From Halobacillus campisalis (GTDB lineage: Bacteria; Bacillota; Bacilli; Bacillales; Halobacillaceae): a stretch of DNA of 64,000 bases. The position numbers were made by a program, and so were the translations under genes. Location of the stretch: NCBI RefSeq assembly GCF_030345335.1, contig NZ_JAPVRC010000006.1, forward strand, positions 1-64,000, given 5' to 3'. Shown piece by piece: positions 25,284 through 34,776 of the stretch (positions are counted from its first letter, which is position 1; the number at the start of each line of letters is the position of its first letter). Below the pieces are notes generated by a model, which ran no database searches, was not told where the DNA came from, and was given only the letters and a program-made list of their open reading frames with translations.

Positions 25284-28200
25284 ATGGGGCTTCAGTTTTT
25301 ACTTGGTCGTTCCGGAGCGGGAAAAGGAACGCGGTGCTTAGAGGAAATTCGAAGTAAACTTAGCGAAAATCCAGCAGGACCGCCAATTATGTATATTGTG
25401 CCTGATCAAATGACGTTTCAGCAGGAGTATGCTCTGTTGACTGGCGGAGATATCGAAGGTGCGATCCGTGCCCAAGTGTTCAGTTTCTCGAGGCTGGCCT
25501 GGCGGGTTCTACAAGAAACGGGCGGAGGTACAAGAAGGTTTATCAGTTCAACTGGAGTACAAATGATGCTCAGGAAAATTGTTGAAGAGCGGACCTCAGA
25601 CTGGAAAGTATTCCAAAAAGCTATTGAAAAACAAGGATTCATTGAACAGCTTGAAGGCATGATTACAGAATTTAAACGCTATAAAGTAACTCCGGATGTT
25701 TTACATTCTCAGATGATGGCTATGGATCAGTTTGTCCACCGTACAAGCCATGAAGAAGGTTTGCGAGACAAATTAGACGATTTAAATTATATCTACGATC
25801 GTCTAGTCGACGCTTTGCGTGAGCAATACATAGATGCGGAAGATCAACTACAGCTGTTAGCTGAAAAAATCCCTGAGGCTGACTTTTTAACAGATGCTGA
25901 TATATATTTAGATGGTTTTCATAGCTTTACTCCTCAGGAATACACTGTGATCGAAGCTTTATTAAAAAAGTGTAGAACCGTACGGGTAACGTTGACTACG
26001 GACCTTCCAGAAGAGGAGTCTCAGGAACAGGAAGAACTTGATCTTTTTTACGAAACTAAAGAAACGTATTTCACGTTAAAGCAGCTTGCAGAGGAGACAG
26101 GAACGGCTGTCGATGATATCGAAGTGCTTGACCGCGAAGAAGGAAGGTTCAAAGGGAAACATGCATTACTTCATTTAGAAAAGTATTTTGATGTCCACCC
26201 TGCTCCGGTATGTGAAGAGAATGCCCCTATTAGAATAGCTGAAGCCGTACATCCTCGAGCGGAAGTGGAAGGGGCGGCGCAAGAAATTTTGAGATTGGTT
26301 CGAGAGGAGGGCTACCGTTATAAAGACATAGCGGTATTGATACGTGAACCAAATGTTTATCACAACCTTATCGACACGTTATTTGATGATTACGGAATCC
26401 CGGTATTCGTTGATGAGAAACGCACCATGCTTAATCATCCGATGATCGAATTGATTCGGTCTGGGCTGGACGTCATCGAAGGGAACTTCCGGTATGATGC
26501 TGTGTTTAGATTATTAAAAACGGGTTTCATCCCTGCAGATGATGAAAGGTTTCCTCTTGATGAAGAAGCGATCGATGAGCTTGAAAACTATGTGTTAGAG
26601 TATGGAGTTCGTAAACGTGACCGTTGGTTTAGTGAAGAGAGATGGATATATCAGCGGTTCAGAGGGTTTGAACAGGCTGCTCAAACCGATGGAGAAAAGC
26701 GTAAGGAAGACCGGATCAATGCATATCGTAAACAAGTGATCGACTATCTTGAGCCCTTTGACCGCAATTTAAGGGGAGCAGCTACAATTGCTGATCGTGC
26801 AAAAGCTATCTATTACTGGCTCGATGAGATGAATGTTCCTGCTCAATTGGAAAAATGGCGTGATTTGTACGATGAGCGTGGAAACATAGAGCGAGCAAGA
26901 GAGCAAGAACAGGTCTGGGATGCCGTATTACAGCTCCTGGACGAAATTGTAGAGATGGCCGGAGAAGAAAAAATATCGCTGCAAATTTTCAGAAGTACTA
27001 TAGAAAGCGGGCTTGAAGCGCTGACGTTTGCTCATGTTCCCCCTAGTATGGATCACGTAATTGTCGGTAATGTCGATCGTTCCCGAATCACGGGAATAAA
27101 AGCATCATTCCTGTTAGGAATGACGGATGGAGTATGGCCGATGAAGCCTACCATTGATGGCATGATATCTGAAAAAGAACGGGAAATCCTATCAGAAGGT
27201 GGAGTTCGTTTAGCTGACGGGATGAATCGGCAGTTATTGGATGACCGTTTCTATATGTATTTAGCATTAACGATGGCTAAGGATTATCTCTGGATGAGTT
27301 ATCCATTAAGTAATGAGGAAGGTAAATCCAAAGTGCCTGCGCAAATCATTCAGCGAATAAATGAAATGTTCCCGCATGCGGAAGACCACTTGTTACTACA
27401 GGATCCTGACGATGTAAAAGAAGCTTCAAGGTTCATATCAACTCCCGTTAAAACAAGAGCAGCTTTGACCTCCCAGCTCGCCCGTCATTTGCGAGGGTAT
27501 GCTGTCGATCCTGTCTGGTGGAATGTCCTGAATTGGTACATCGAAAAAGAAGAAAAGGGCGGACTTACGAACCGCGTCCTTCAAAGTTTGTTCTATCGCA
27601 ATACCCCAGTGCATTTAAAGGAAGATACAAAGAAAAAACTTTTTGATGGCCCTGTCAACACAAGTGTGTCCCAGCTGGAGACCTATCACCGCTGCTCTTA
27701 TCAATATTTTTCGAATCATAGTCTCAAGCTTCAGGAAAGAAAAACTTATAAGCTGGATGCCCCCGATATCGGCCAGCTGTTTCATGAGGCTTTAAAGCAA
27801 ATCACTGAGTGGATCCAGCAGGAGGGCCGTGATTTTTCCCAATTGAATCAAGAGGATACTACAAAATACGCAGAGAAAGCGACGACATTACTGGCTCCCA
27901 TCCTACAAAATCAAATACTTCACAGCTCAAATCGCCATCACTATATCAAACATAAGCTCCAGGGTGTGATTGCGAGAGCGGCATTCATTTTAAGTGAACA
28001 GGCAAGAAAGAGCGAATTTTCTCCAGTAGGTTTGGAGCTTGGGTTCGGTATGGGAGAAAATTCAAAACTTCCTCCGCTGTCTCTTCATCTTCAGAATGGT
28101 CATCAGTTAATGCTGCGGGGGCGTATTGATCGCGTGGATCGTGCACTTAATGAACAGGCATTGTACTTGAGAATCATTGATTACAAATCAAGTGCCAAAG

Positions 28201-28805
28201 GACTGGACTTGATCGATGTATATCATGGACTGGCCCTGCAAATGCTGGCTTATTTAGATGTGGTATTAACGAATGCGGAACATTGGCTTGGAACACCAGC
28301 ACTACCTGCCGGAGTCCTTTATTTCCACGTGCACAATCCAATGATTTCAGGGAAACAGTGGATCGGTGAGGATGAAGTCGAGCAGGAAATATTCAAAAAG
28401 TTTAAAATGTCTGGATTGTTGTTAGAAGATGAACAACTTGTCTCTATGATGGATACAAGTCTTGAGAAAGGGCGCAGTCAAATCATACCTGCGGGTCTAA
28501 AAGCAGGTGGAGGATTTTACAAAGGGTCGAAAACGGTGGAAAGCGAAAAATTCAATCAGCTCACAGGATACATCCGCCAGCTTATGAAAAATGCTGGAGA
28601 AAAAGTGACCGATGGGGAAATCGATTTGAATCCTTTTTTAAAAGACGACCAGACGGCTTGTGATTATTGTCAATTCCGATCTGTCTGTCAATTCGATCCT
28701 GCCTTAGAAGATCATAATTATCGCAAGTTGAAAAATTACAAAGAAGAAGAAGTCATAGAGAAAATCATGTCAGGAAAGGAGAATGTACGTGGTCAGCTGG
28801 ACTAA
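25284..28805 (+). CDS. addB: AddB, helicase-nuclease subunit
   Basis: A 1173-residue subunit of the AddAB recombination complex. It has an intact Walker A (GRSGAGKGT, about 8-16), an inactive-helicase-like body, and a RecB-type nuclease domain with IIDYKSS (about 970). Four cysteines placed as in the AddB iron-sulfur cluster are present: one near 804 (YHRCSYQYF) and three near 1126, 1129 and 1135 (CDYCQFRSVC). AddAB resects double-strand breaks up to Chi for RecA loading. Its stop codon lies 15 bases inside addA. Confidence 0.96.
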   Translation: MGLQFLLGRSGAGKGTRCLEEIRSKLSENPAGPPIMYIVPDQMTFQQEYALLTGGDIEGAIRAQVFSFSRLAWRVLQETGGGTRRFISSTGVQMMLRKIVEERTSDWKVFQKAIEKQGFIEQLEGMITEFKRYKVTPDVLHSQMMAMDQFVHRTSHEEGLRDKLDDLNYIYDRLVDALREQYIDAEDQLQLLAEKIPEADFLTDADIYLDGFHSFTPQEYTVIEALLKKCRTVRVTLTTDLPEEESQEQEELDLFYETKETYFTLKQLAEETGTAVDDIEVLDREEGRFKGKHALLHLEKYFDVHPAPVCEENAPIRIAEAVHPRAEVEGAAQEILRLVREEGYRYKDIAVLIREPNVYHNLIDTLFDDYGIPVFVDEKRTMLNHPMIELIRSGLDVIEGNFRYDAVFRLLKTGFIPADDERFPLDEEAIDELENYVLEYGVRKRDRWFSEERWIYQRFRGFEQAAQTDGEKRKEDRINAYRKQVIDYLEPFDRNLRGAATIADRAKAIYYWLDEMNVPAQLEKWRDLYDERGNIERAREQEQVWDAVLQLLDEIVEMAGEEKISLQIFRSTIESGLEALTFAHVPPSMDHVIVGNVDRSRITGIKASFLLGMTDGVWPMKPTIDGMISEKEREILSEGGVRLADGMNRQLLDDRFYMYLALTMAKDYLWMSYPLSNEEGKSKVPAQIIQRINEMFPHAEDHLLLQDPDDVKEASRFISTPVKTRAALTSQLARHLRGYAVDPVWWNVLNWYIEKEEKGGLTNRVLQSLFYRNTPVHLKEDTKKKLFDGPVNTSVSQLETYHRCSYQYFSNHSLKLQERKTYKLDAPDIGQLFHEALKQITEWIQQEGRDFSQLNQEDTTKYAEKATTLLAPILQNQILHSSNRHHYIKHKLQGVIARAAFILSEQARKSEFSPVGLELGFGMGENSKLPPLSLHLQNGHQLMLRGRIDRVDRALNEQALYLRIIDYKSSAKGLDLIDVYHGLALQMLAYLDVVLTNAEHWLGTPALPAGVLYFHVHNPMISGKQWIGEDEVEQEIFKKFKMSGLLLEDEQLVSMMDTSLEKGRSQIIPAGLKAGGGFYKGSKTVESEKFNQLTGYIRQLMKNAGEKVTDGEIDLNPFLKDDQTACDYCQFRSVCQFDPALEDHNYRKLKNYKEEEVIEKIMSGKENVRGQLD

Positions 28806-31800
28806 AGAACAAGAACGAGCCATTTATACAGAAGGTAAAAATATCCTCGTTGCTGCGGCTGCAGGTTCAGGAAAAACCGCTGTTCTTGTCGAGAGGATCA
28901 TCCAAAAGCTTTTGAATAAGCAGTCGCCGATCAACATCGATTCTTTACTAGTCGTAACGTTCACAAATGCAGCGGCTCAAGAGATGAGAAACAGAGTCGG
29001 CCTGGCACTTGGAAAAGCATTAGAAAGTAATCCCGAATCAAGGCATTTGAAAAAGCAGCTTTCCCTCATACAGAATGCTTCCATATCGACACTCCACTCG
29101 TTTTGTATGGAAGTAGTTCGAAGACACGCCTATTTAATAGACTTAGACCCTGGTTTCCGAATTACAGATGATGTAGAGGCGGACTTGATACGACAGGAAG
29201 TGCTCGAAGATCTATTTGAGGATTGGTATGGAAAAGAAGGTGAGGAGCAGCAACGATTTTTTGATGTGGTCGATCGTTTTTCAAGTGACCGTAATGACAT
29301 TGATGTAGAAAAGTTAATCCTGGAGCTTCATACATTCGCTATGCAGAACCCCTGGCCGGAAGAATGGCTGAATGAAATGGTCGAAATGTATGAAAAGCCG
29401 GAGTATGAGACAGAAGATGACATTAAATGGCTGTCCCTGTTAAAAAGAGATGTGAAAAGTCAGCTTGATTCTATCGAAGCTGAAATTCACCAGTTTATTG
29501 AGATGACACGAGAACCCGATGGGCCTTCCAGCTATGGAGAGACGGCTGCTTCCGATTTGGAAATGGTACAGCAGGCGAAAGGGGCACTCGCTGTATCCTG
29601 GGAAGAACTGCAAGGTTATATGAGCAACAGCAAGTTTACAGCTCTTTCACGCAAGAAAATGAATTGTGATGAAAAGAAAAAAGAACGGGCTAAGAAAATC
29701 AGGGACCGCTATAAAAAGCGCTGGACAGAAATGAAGGAAGAATGGTTCCACCGCAGCCTTGAGAGTTACTTGAACGATATGCAAGCTCTGCATCCAGTAA
29801 TGGAACAGCTTGCTGTTGTCGTAAAAGATTTTCACGAGCGCTACCAGCAGCTCAAAAAGGAAAAAGCTCTTGTCGACTTTTCAGATTTAGAGCACTATTG
29901 TCTGCAAATCTTATTGGATGACAGTTCTACTAAGGAGCAGCTTGTGCCGTCCTCAATAGCTCGAAGTTTTCATGATCAATTCACCGAGGTGCTTATTGAT
30001 GAATATCAGGATACGAACCTCGTGCAGGAAACGCTTCTCCGTTTATTGACTGATGCTCCTGATGCCGGACATTTGTTCATGGTCGGAGACGTCAAACAGA
30101 GCATTTACCGCTTTCGGCACGCAGAGCCCTCGTTATTCTTAAACAAATACCAATTATACGGCCAAGAAGATTATAATGCGGAACGGATCGATTTAGCCCG
30201 TAACTTTCGCAGCCGTAAACAAGTGTTGGACGCGGCAAACTATGTATTCCGGCAAGTACTGGACATAGAAGTTGGTGAAATGAACTATGAACCAGAGGCT
30301 GAACTTATCTACAGTAACACGTTGTATGATGATGTCCCTTCTGATAATGCTAAGGCAGAACTGATGATCATTGATCGAGAAGTAAAAGAAGAAAGCCCGC
30401 AGGATGACAGCTTTCAAGACTTGGAAAAAGCACAGCTTGAGGCCAGGGCATATGCTGAAAAAATAAGGGCGTGGCTCGGGCATGGAGAATCAGAACCCTT
30501 ACAGGTAGTAGATAAAGATACTGGGATGAAGCGTCCTGTACAGTATCGTGATATCGTCATATTAATGCGGTCGATGACCTGGGCTTCGACTATATTGGAT
30601 GAACTGAAACACCAGGGCATACCTGTGTATGCGGAGCTTTCTACTGGATATTTCGAAGCCATTGAGATAAAAATAATGATCAATTTATTGAAAGTCATTG
30701 ATAACCCGATGCAGGACATCCCGCTTGCCTCTGTGTTGAAATCTCCTATTGTCGGGCTGAATGAGGATGAAATGATGCAGTTGCGCCTGGAAGATCAGCG
30801 GGCAAGTTATTATGAATCGATAAAAAAATCAGCAGATTCCACCGCTACAGGAAAAAAAGTAAAAACGTTTCTCCACCAATTATCTAAGTTCAGAGAGAAG
30901 GCCCACCAGGGAGGGCTTTCAGATTTGATTTGGCAAATCTATCGTGAGACGGGATATTATGATTTTGTCGGCGGAATGCCTGGCGGGCGGCAGCGTCAAG
31001 CCAACTTGAGAGCTTTGTATGATCGAGCGCGTACTTATGAAGCTACATCTTTTCGAGGGCTGTTCCGTTTTCTACGCTTCATAGAAAGGATGGAAGAGCG
31101 CGGGGATGACCTGGGTTCAGCCAGAGCCCTGGGGGAGCAAGAGGACGTCGTGCGTATCATGACGATTCATAAGAGTAAAGGCCTGGAATTTCCAGTTGTA
31201 CTGTTAGGGGCGATGGATAAGCAGTTTAATATGATGGATTTGAAAAACCGCTACTTACTTCATAAGGATTACGGTTTCGGAACGAGGTACATTGATCCTG
31301 TGAAGCGGCTTATGTTCCCAACTCTTGCCTACCACGCAATAAAAAGGGTCAAACTAAGAGAGTTACTCGCAGAAGAAATGCGTGTTCTGTATGTGGCTTT
31401 AACTCGTGCTAAAGAGAAGTTGGTGATGGTGGGTAATGTGGCTTCATTTGAGAAAAAACAAGAGAAGTGGCTGACACATACCGAAGACAAGGACTGGGTT
31501 CTTCCGCCTCATGATCGGCTGGAAGCTAAATCTTACCTGGACTGGGTAGGACCTGCTTTAATCCGTCATAAAGATAGTGGAGAACTACGTTCAGAAGAAG
31601 TCGAAGTCAGGACTTCAGAAGAAATTGAACAGGATGCTTCAGAATGGAAAATTCATTTAGCGCACGGAGCGGATTTTGCCGTTGTAGAGGAATTGGAGAA
31701 ACAACGTGACGAAGAGCTGCAAATGCATATTGATTCATGGGCGCCTGTTCAAACAGAGAGCGACTCACGGATTGATCGGCTGGATTACAGCTATCCTTAT

Positions 31801-32478
31801 GAAGAAGCTGCTCATTCCCGTGCTAAACAGACGGTTACAGAAATAAAGAGGCAGCGCGAGGTCATGGATGAATATTCAAGTGATCAATTGCTAACCCCTT
31901 ATCGAGCACCGCTTGTTTCACGTCCACGCTTTATGCAGCAAAAACAAGGACTCTCCTCTGGTGAAATCGGTACAGCGATGCATACGGTAATGCAGCATAT
32001 TTCTTTAAAAAAATCACACAGCCCAGAAGAGGTGGAAGAGTTTGTAGAACATCTCGTTCATAAAGAAATCCTGCGGCGGGAGGAAGCGGATGAAATCGAT
32101 CACCATGCGATTTCCAGCTTTTTTGGAACGTCTGTCGGAAAGCTCTTACGAGAAGCGGAGCATATCGAGAGAGAAGTTCCTTTCAGCTTGACTTTACCCG
32201 CTCATGAAGTGTATAAAGACTGGCAAAATCCTACGGAGGAAAAGGTTTTTATCCAAGGGGTGATTGATGCTGTGGTTCCTTATGGCAGCGGCTGGTTGAT
32301 CATTGATTATAAGACGGATACGATTCCTTCCGATGTAGATGTAGAAGAAGTATTAAAAAAACGATATCGCACCCAGCTTCAGTTGTATGGGAGAGCATTA
32401 GAAAAAATATGGAATCAACCTGTTGAGAAAAGCTGGCTATATTTCTTCAATGGACCGCTCATTGTGGAGGTAGATTAA
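28789..32478 (+). CDS. addA: AddA, helicase-nuclease subunit
   Basis: A 1229-residue UvrD-type helicase with a C-terminal nuclease. Visible are Walker A AAAGSGKTAVL (about 22-32), motif II LIDEYQDTN, motif III VGDVKQSIYRFRHAEP, the MTIHKSKGLEFPVV block and motif VI VLYVALTRAKEKL. The nuclease motif IIDYKTD is near residue 1172. A GTG start at 28789 is chosen because AGGAG lies seven bases upstream; an ATG two codons earlier touches it. Overlap with addB indicates coupling. It unwinds 3'-5' and cuts the DNA ends. Confidence 0.96.
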   Translation: MVSWTKEQERAIYTEGKNILVAAAAGSGKTAVLVERIIQKLLNKQSPINIDSLLVVTFTNAAAQEMRNRVGLALGKALESNPESRHLKKQLSLIQNASISTLHSFCMEVVRRHAYLIDLDPGFRITDDVEADLIRQEVLEDLFEDWYGKEGEEQQRFFDVVDRFSSDRNDIDVEKLILELHTFAMQNPWPEEWLNEMVEMYEKPEYETEDDIKWLSLLKRDVKSQLDSIEAEIHQFIEMTREPDGPSSYGETAASDLEMVQQAKGALAVSWEELQGYMSNSKFTALSRKKMNCDEKKKERAKKIRDRYKKRWTEMKEEWFHRSLESYLNDMQALHPVMEQLAVVVKDFHERYQQLKKEKALVDFSDLEHYCLQILLDDSSTKEQLVPSSIARSFHDQFTEVLIDEYQDTNLVQETLLRLLTDAPDAGHLFMVGDVKQSIYRFRHAEPSLFLNKYQLYGQEDYNAERIDLARNFRSRKQVLDAANYVFRQVLDIEVGEMNYEPEAELIYSNTLYDDVPSDNAKAELMIIDREVKEESPQDDSFQDLEKAQLEARAYAEKIRAWLGHGESEPLQVVDKDTGMKRPVQYRDIVILMRSMTWASTILDELKHQGIPVYAELSTGYFEAIEIKIMINLLKVIDNPMQDIPLASVLKSPIVGLNEDEMMQLRLEDQRASYYESIKKSADSTATGKKVKTFLHQLSKFREKAHQGGLSDLIWQIYRETGYYDFVGGMPGGRQRQANLRALYDRARTYEATSFRGLFRFLRFIERMEERGDDLGSARALGEQEDVVRIMTIHKSKGLEFPVVLLGAMDKQFNMMDLKNRYLLHKDYGFGTRYIDPVKRLMFPTLAYHAIKRVKLRELLAEEMRVLYVALTRAKEKLVMVGNVASFEKKQEKWLTHTEDKDWVLPPHDRLEAKSYLDWVGPALIRHKDSGELRSEEVEVRTSEEIEQDASEWKIHLAHGADFAVVEELEKQRDEELQMHIDSWAPVQTESDSRIDRLDYSYPYEEAAHSRAKQTVTEIKRQREVMDEYSSDQLLTPYRAPLVSRPRFMQQKQGLSSGEIGTAMHTVMQHISLKKSHSPEEVEEFVEHLVHKEILRREEADEIDHHAISSFFGTSVGKLLREAEHIEREVPFSLTLPAHEVYKDWQNPTEEKVFIQGVIDAVVPYGSGWLIIDYKTDTIPSDVDVEEVLKKRYRTQLQLYGRALEKIWNQPVEKSWLYFFNGPLIVEVD

Positions 32479-32479
32479 T

Positions 32480-32764
32480 GTGGGTGATAAATGTGAATTA
32501 TGTAGAAGAACTTTAGTGGAAACGAATGTACATCATCTCATTCCAAAAGAATACGGAGGCGTCGAAGGCCCAACTGCTCTTCTTTGCAAGCCTTGTCATC
32601 GTCAAATTCATGCACTTTTTACAAACCAGGAGCTAGCGAGTTTCTATCATTCTTTGGAACGGCTGGCGGATCACCCGGATATGACAAAATATTTGAGATG
32701 GATAAAAAAACAAGATCCAAATAAAAGAATCACTACACGGAAATCCAATCAAAAGAAAAGATGA
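32480..32764 (+). CDS. hlpB: HNH domain protein (HlpB/YisB-like)
   Basis: A 94-residue HNH nuclease-fold protein. The zinc-binding cysteines (CELC and CKPC) flank the HNH core NVHHLIPKEYGG ... CHRQIHALF. It starts with GTG, and GGAGG overlaps the end of addA, so it is the last gene of the addBA unit. In B. subtilis an HNH protein gene at this place follows sbcD and sbcC and is linked to DNA repair; here it directly follows addA. The C-terminal 20 residues are very basic. Confidence 0.82.
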   Translation: MGDKCELCRRTLVETNVHHLIPKEYGGVEGPTALLCKPCHRQIHALFTNQELASFYHSLERLADHPDMTKYLRWIKKQDPNKRITTRKSNQKKR

Positions 32765-32793
32765 AAGGGGATAGCAGGCGGCCATCCCCTTTC
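32763..32793. terminator. Hairpin between the convergent addBA-hlpB and gerP units
   Basis: GAAAGGGGAT pairs with ATCCCCTTTC. The T-rich side lies on the minus strand, so it best serves the gerP operon, but it can end both units. Confidence 0.65.
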
Positions 32794-32795
32794 AT

Positions 32796-33011
32796 TTATG
32801 CTCCACCGACATTCTGGTCATTGACATCTGGGTCGATAGCCGACGTATTACTGAAACCATTATTCGTTGCTATAAAATCACCTGTATTTGATGAACCTGC
32901 TCCGTTAGCGGTTTTTGAGGAGCTCTTAGGTGAGACGTAAAAAGAATCACCGAAATTAACTACTCCTCCGCTGATGCTGTTAATTCTTAGTGGACCCACT
33001 ATGGATGGCAT
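32796..33011 (-). CDS. gerPF: Spore germination protein GerPF
   Basis: A 71-residue protein of the GerPA/GerPF family: MPSIVGPLRINSISGGVVNFGDSF at the N-terminus, then SSNTGDF, a pattern shared with GerPA upstream. It is the last gene of the six-gene gerP operon. GerP proteins are made in the mother cell and sit in the inner coat, where they let germinants pass to the receptors. Confidence 0.9.
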   Translation of the reverse strand: MPSIVGPLRINSISGGVVNFGDSFYVSPKSSSKTANGAGSSNTGDFIATNNGFSNTSAIDPDVNDQNVGGA

Positions 33012-33064
33012 AATTTTAGCCCTCCTTAATCTATATACTTCTACAGCGTATGAGATCTGTGAAG

Positions 33065-33433
33065 TTATTGTTCCTCATTCAATATGCGAATGTGTTTAAG
33101 TCTTGATTCCCCTTCAATATGATCTACGCCGCCAACTTGTATCAGGCCTGCTGTTGAAATACCTTTTACATGCATAGATTGAACATCAATAACGGGGTGA
33201 TGGTTGCAGAAAGAAGAGTTGATGACTATTGAAGGACGGGAAGGGGGCAATTCACGCTGGAAAATGGAGAAATCATCAAAATCTACTTTTTCTGAGATGG
33301 CTCGAGTTTCTTCTTGAACAGCAATAACTCTCGCGTGTGAATTAGAACGGCTCAGGTCACCGATAAGAAACCCGGAGCCTATCGAAAGGGCGATGACGTC
33401 AATATTATGCATTTCTACCATCCGGTTATTCAT
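33065..33433 (-). CDS. gerPE: Spore germination protein GerPE
   Basis: A 122-residue protein in the fifth operon position. It has a hydrophobic-polar N-terminal motif (IDVIALSIGSGFLIGD) and a second similar one (HVKGISTAGLIQVGGVDHIEGESRLKHIRIL), which looks like an internal duplication of the GerP-type beta unit. Start overlaps the end of gerPD by eight bases. It is part of the coat permeability system with the other GerP proteins. Confidence 0.88.
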   Translation of the reverse strand: MNNRMVEMHNIDVIALSIGSGFLIGDLSRSNSHARVIAVQEETRAISEKVDFDDFSIFQRELPPSRPSIVINSSFCNHHPVIDVQSMHVKGISTAGLIQVGGVDHIEGESRLKHIRILNEEQ

Positions 33434-33629
33434 CTGGAATCATTTCTACTTCCCCTTGTGCCTCTAAAGGAACAAACGGACCGATGATCAAAGATTCAGG
33501 TGGAGTATCGAAGAAGGAACGTAAGCGGATTGTTTTGTTGTCGCCAATTAAAAACACAGAAGAGGTGGTCACACTGCTGACACGAATACATCCAACGTGA
33601 AGTCCGTAGTTATGAACGCTATGATTCAT
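33426..33629 (-). CDS. gerPD: Spore germination protein GerPD
   Basis: A 67-residue protein with the GerPD pattern: GLHVGCIRVSSVTTSSVFLIGDNKTIRLRSFFDTPPESLIIGPFVPL. It overlaps gerPC by four bases and gerPE by eight, so it is translated within the coupled operon. Confidence 0.88.
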   Translation of the reverse strand: MNHSVHNYGLHVGCIRVSSVTTSSVFLIGDNKTIRLRSFFDTPPESLIIGPFVPLEAQGEVEMIPDE

Positions 33630-34150
33630 GGTGTATCCTCCCTTTTATAATTATTTAAATACTGAATGACAGAGGATTGAACTTCTTTCGATAGACGGTC
33701 GACAATGTCATGAACATCCAGATCGGGATGCTGCCTCTGGTACTGTTGAAAACGCTCAGGTAACTGTTTATTGATGTCGGAAATTATTTTTTCGCGATGT
33801 TCACTCGATAAAGGAAGGCTGTGAATTCTTACATACTCATCAATATGGTTAGGAACGTGAGAGGTCATCAGATTATTTAAGTGGTGATCATTGGTTTGTC
33901 CTTTATATAAATCTTCAATTTCTGATTCGGCGATACCTTGAGGAGACAAACCAATTTGCAATGTTCCCTCCAAGGTTTCTATCTTCAACTGGTCGAAATG
34001 GTATTCGATTTTCTCAATCACCGTCTTACGCTGATCTGATGATTGAAGTTTTTCAATTTTTTGGGTGAGTTGATCAATTATTTTTTGCTGTTCCTTCATT
34101 TGTTCCATCATCTGCTGCATCCATGCGTTCCAAGAATAATAGTTATCCAT
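33626..34150 (-). CDS. gerPC: Spore germination protein GerPC
   Basis: A 174-residue protein, the only larger member of the operon. The N-terminal half is a long helix with heptad-like spacing, likely coiled coil (about 10-45, MQQMMEQMKEQQKIIDQLTQ onward), and the C-terminal half is helical and charged. Two starts are possible. ATG at 34150 matches known GerPC N-termini better but has only a distant GGGG; GTG at 34165 sits directly on the ribosome site. The first is preferred with moderate confidence. It is coupled to gerPD. Confidence 0.85.
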   Translation of the reverse strand: MDNYYSWNAWMQQMMEQMKEQQKIIDQLTQKIEKLQSSDQRKTVIEKIEYHFDQLKIETLEGTLQIGLSPQGIAESEIEDLYKGQTNDHHLNNLMTSHVPNHIDEYVRIHSLPLSSEHREKIISDINKQLPERFQQYQRQHPDLDVHDIVDRLSKEVQSSVIQYLNNYKREDTP

Positions 34151-34231
34151 GAGTATGAAATTCACCCCTTTCCTGAGCTCTAAAGGAAGTTATACGTTAC
34201 AGTCTATGCACCAAGGGTTGAAAATTTGTCC

Positions 34232-34456
34232 TTAAATTGTGAGGGGCACTAGTGGAGAGGAGTCCGTTTCAGGGTAACTTATTTCTCCGTCTATAGGTTC
34301 TGGCTCCTTAGCCGGTCCGGTAAACCCTCCAGTATTATATAAGTCTGACTGGGCCTGAATCACCCCTGAACTGCCAATTTGGACGATGGAAGAGTTAGCG
34401 ACGGTACCGATTTTCAAAAAGCGAATTGAAATCGTCTGGTAAACGGTCAAGTTCAT
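34232..34456 (-). CDS. gerPB: Spore germination protein GerPB
   Basis: A 74-residue protein with the GerPB pattern: YQTISIRFLKIGTVANSSIVQIGSSGVIQAQSDLYNTGGF, then a proline- and acid-rich tail. GGAGAGG lies upstream. Second gene of the operon. Confidence 0.88.
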   Translation of the reverse strand: MNLTVYQTISIRFLKIGTVANSSIVQIGSSGVIQAQSDLYNTGGFTGPAKEPEPIDGEISYPETDSSPLVPLTI

Positions 34457-34469
34457 CTATAACCTCTCC

Positions 34470-34688
34470 TTATGGGGAATAGTTTGGCTGATCCACAACC
34501 TCTTGATCATTGATATACGTATTAGCCTTGTTCAATTGCACCCGTATTCCATCGCCTGTATTAAATGATCCGCCTCCTGCGTAAGTTTTTGCGGTGGCTT
34601 GAGGAGCTATGCTATACACATCACCGATATTGAAAACGGCTGCTGAAGATATGGAAATCACTTTTACAAAACCGACGGTAGCAGGCAT
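34470..34688 (-). CDS. gerPA: Spore germination protein GerPA
   Basis: A 72-residue protein, paralogue of GerPF (MPATVGFVKVISISSAAVFNIGDVYSIAPQ, then SFNTGDG). It is the first gene of gerPABCDEF. GerP operons are transcribed by sigma-K in B. subtilis; I could not find a clean sigma-K pair upstream, only a CATATAGAT -10-like stretch about 15-23 bases before the start. RBS AAAGGAG. Confidence 0.9.
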   Translation of the reverse strand: MPATVGFVKVISISSAAVFNIGDVYSIAPQATAKTYAGGGSFNTGDGIRVQLNKANTYINDQEVVDQPNYSP

Positions 34689-34776
34689 GGGGTTCTCCTT
34701 TCTTCATCTATATGAAGCCACATTGTGTAATTTTCGTATTAAAAGTAAAATGAAAAGTAATAAGGGGGAGTTCGGC

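Noticed and set aside
34609-34776. N-terminal extension of the DUF418 protein
   Set aside because: The extra 56 codons overlap gerPA on the other strand; the ATG at 34777 has a strong ribosome site and gives the family N-terminus.
34689-34776. Sigma-K promoter for gerP
   Set aside because: A CATATAGAT stretch resembles the -10, but no AC-type -35 lies at the needed distance, so no promoter is called.
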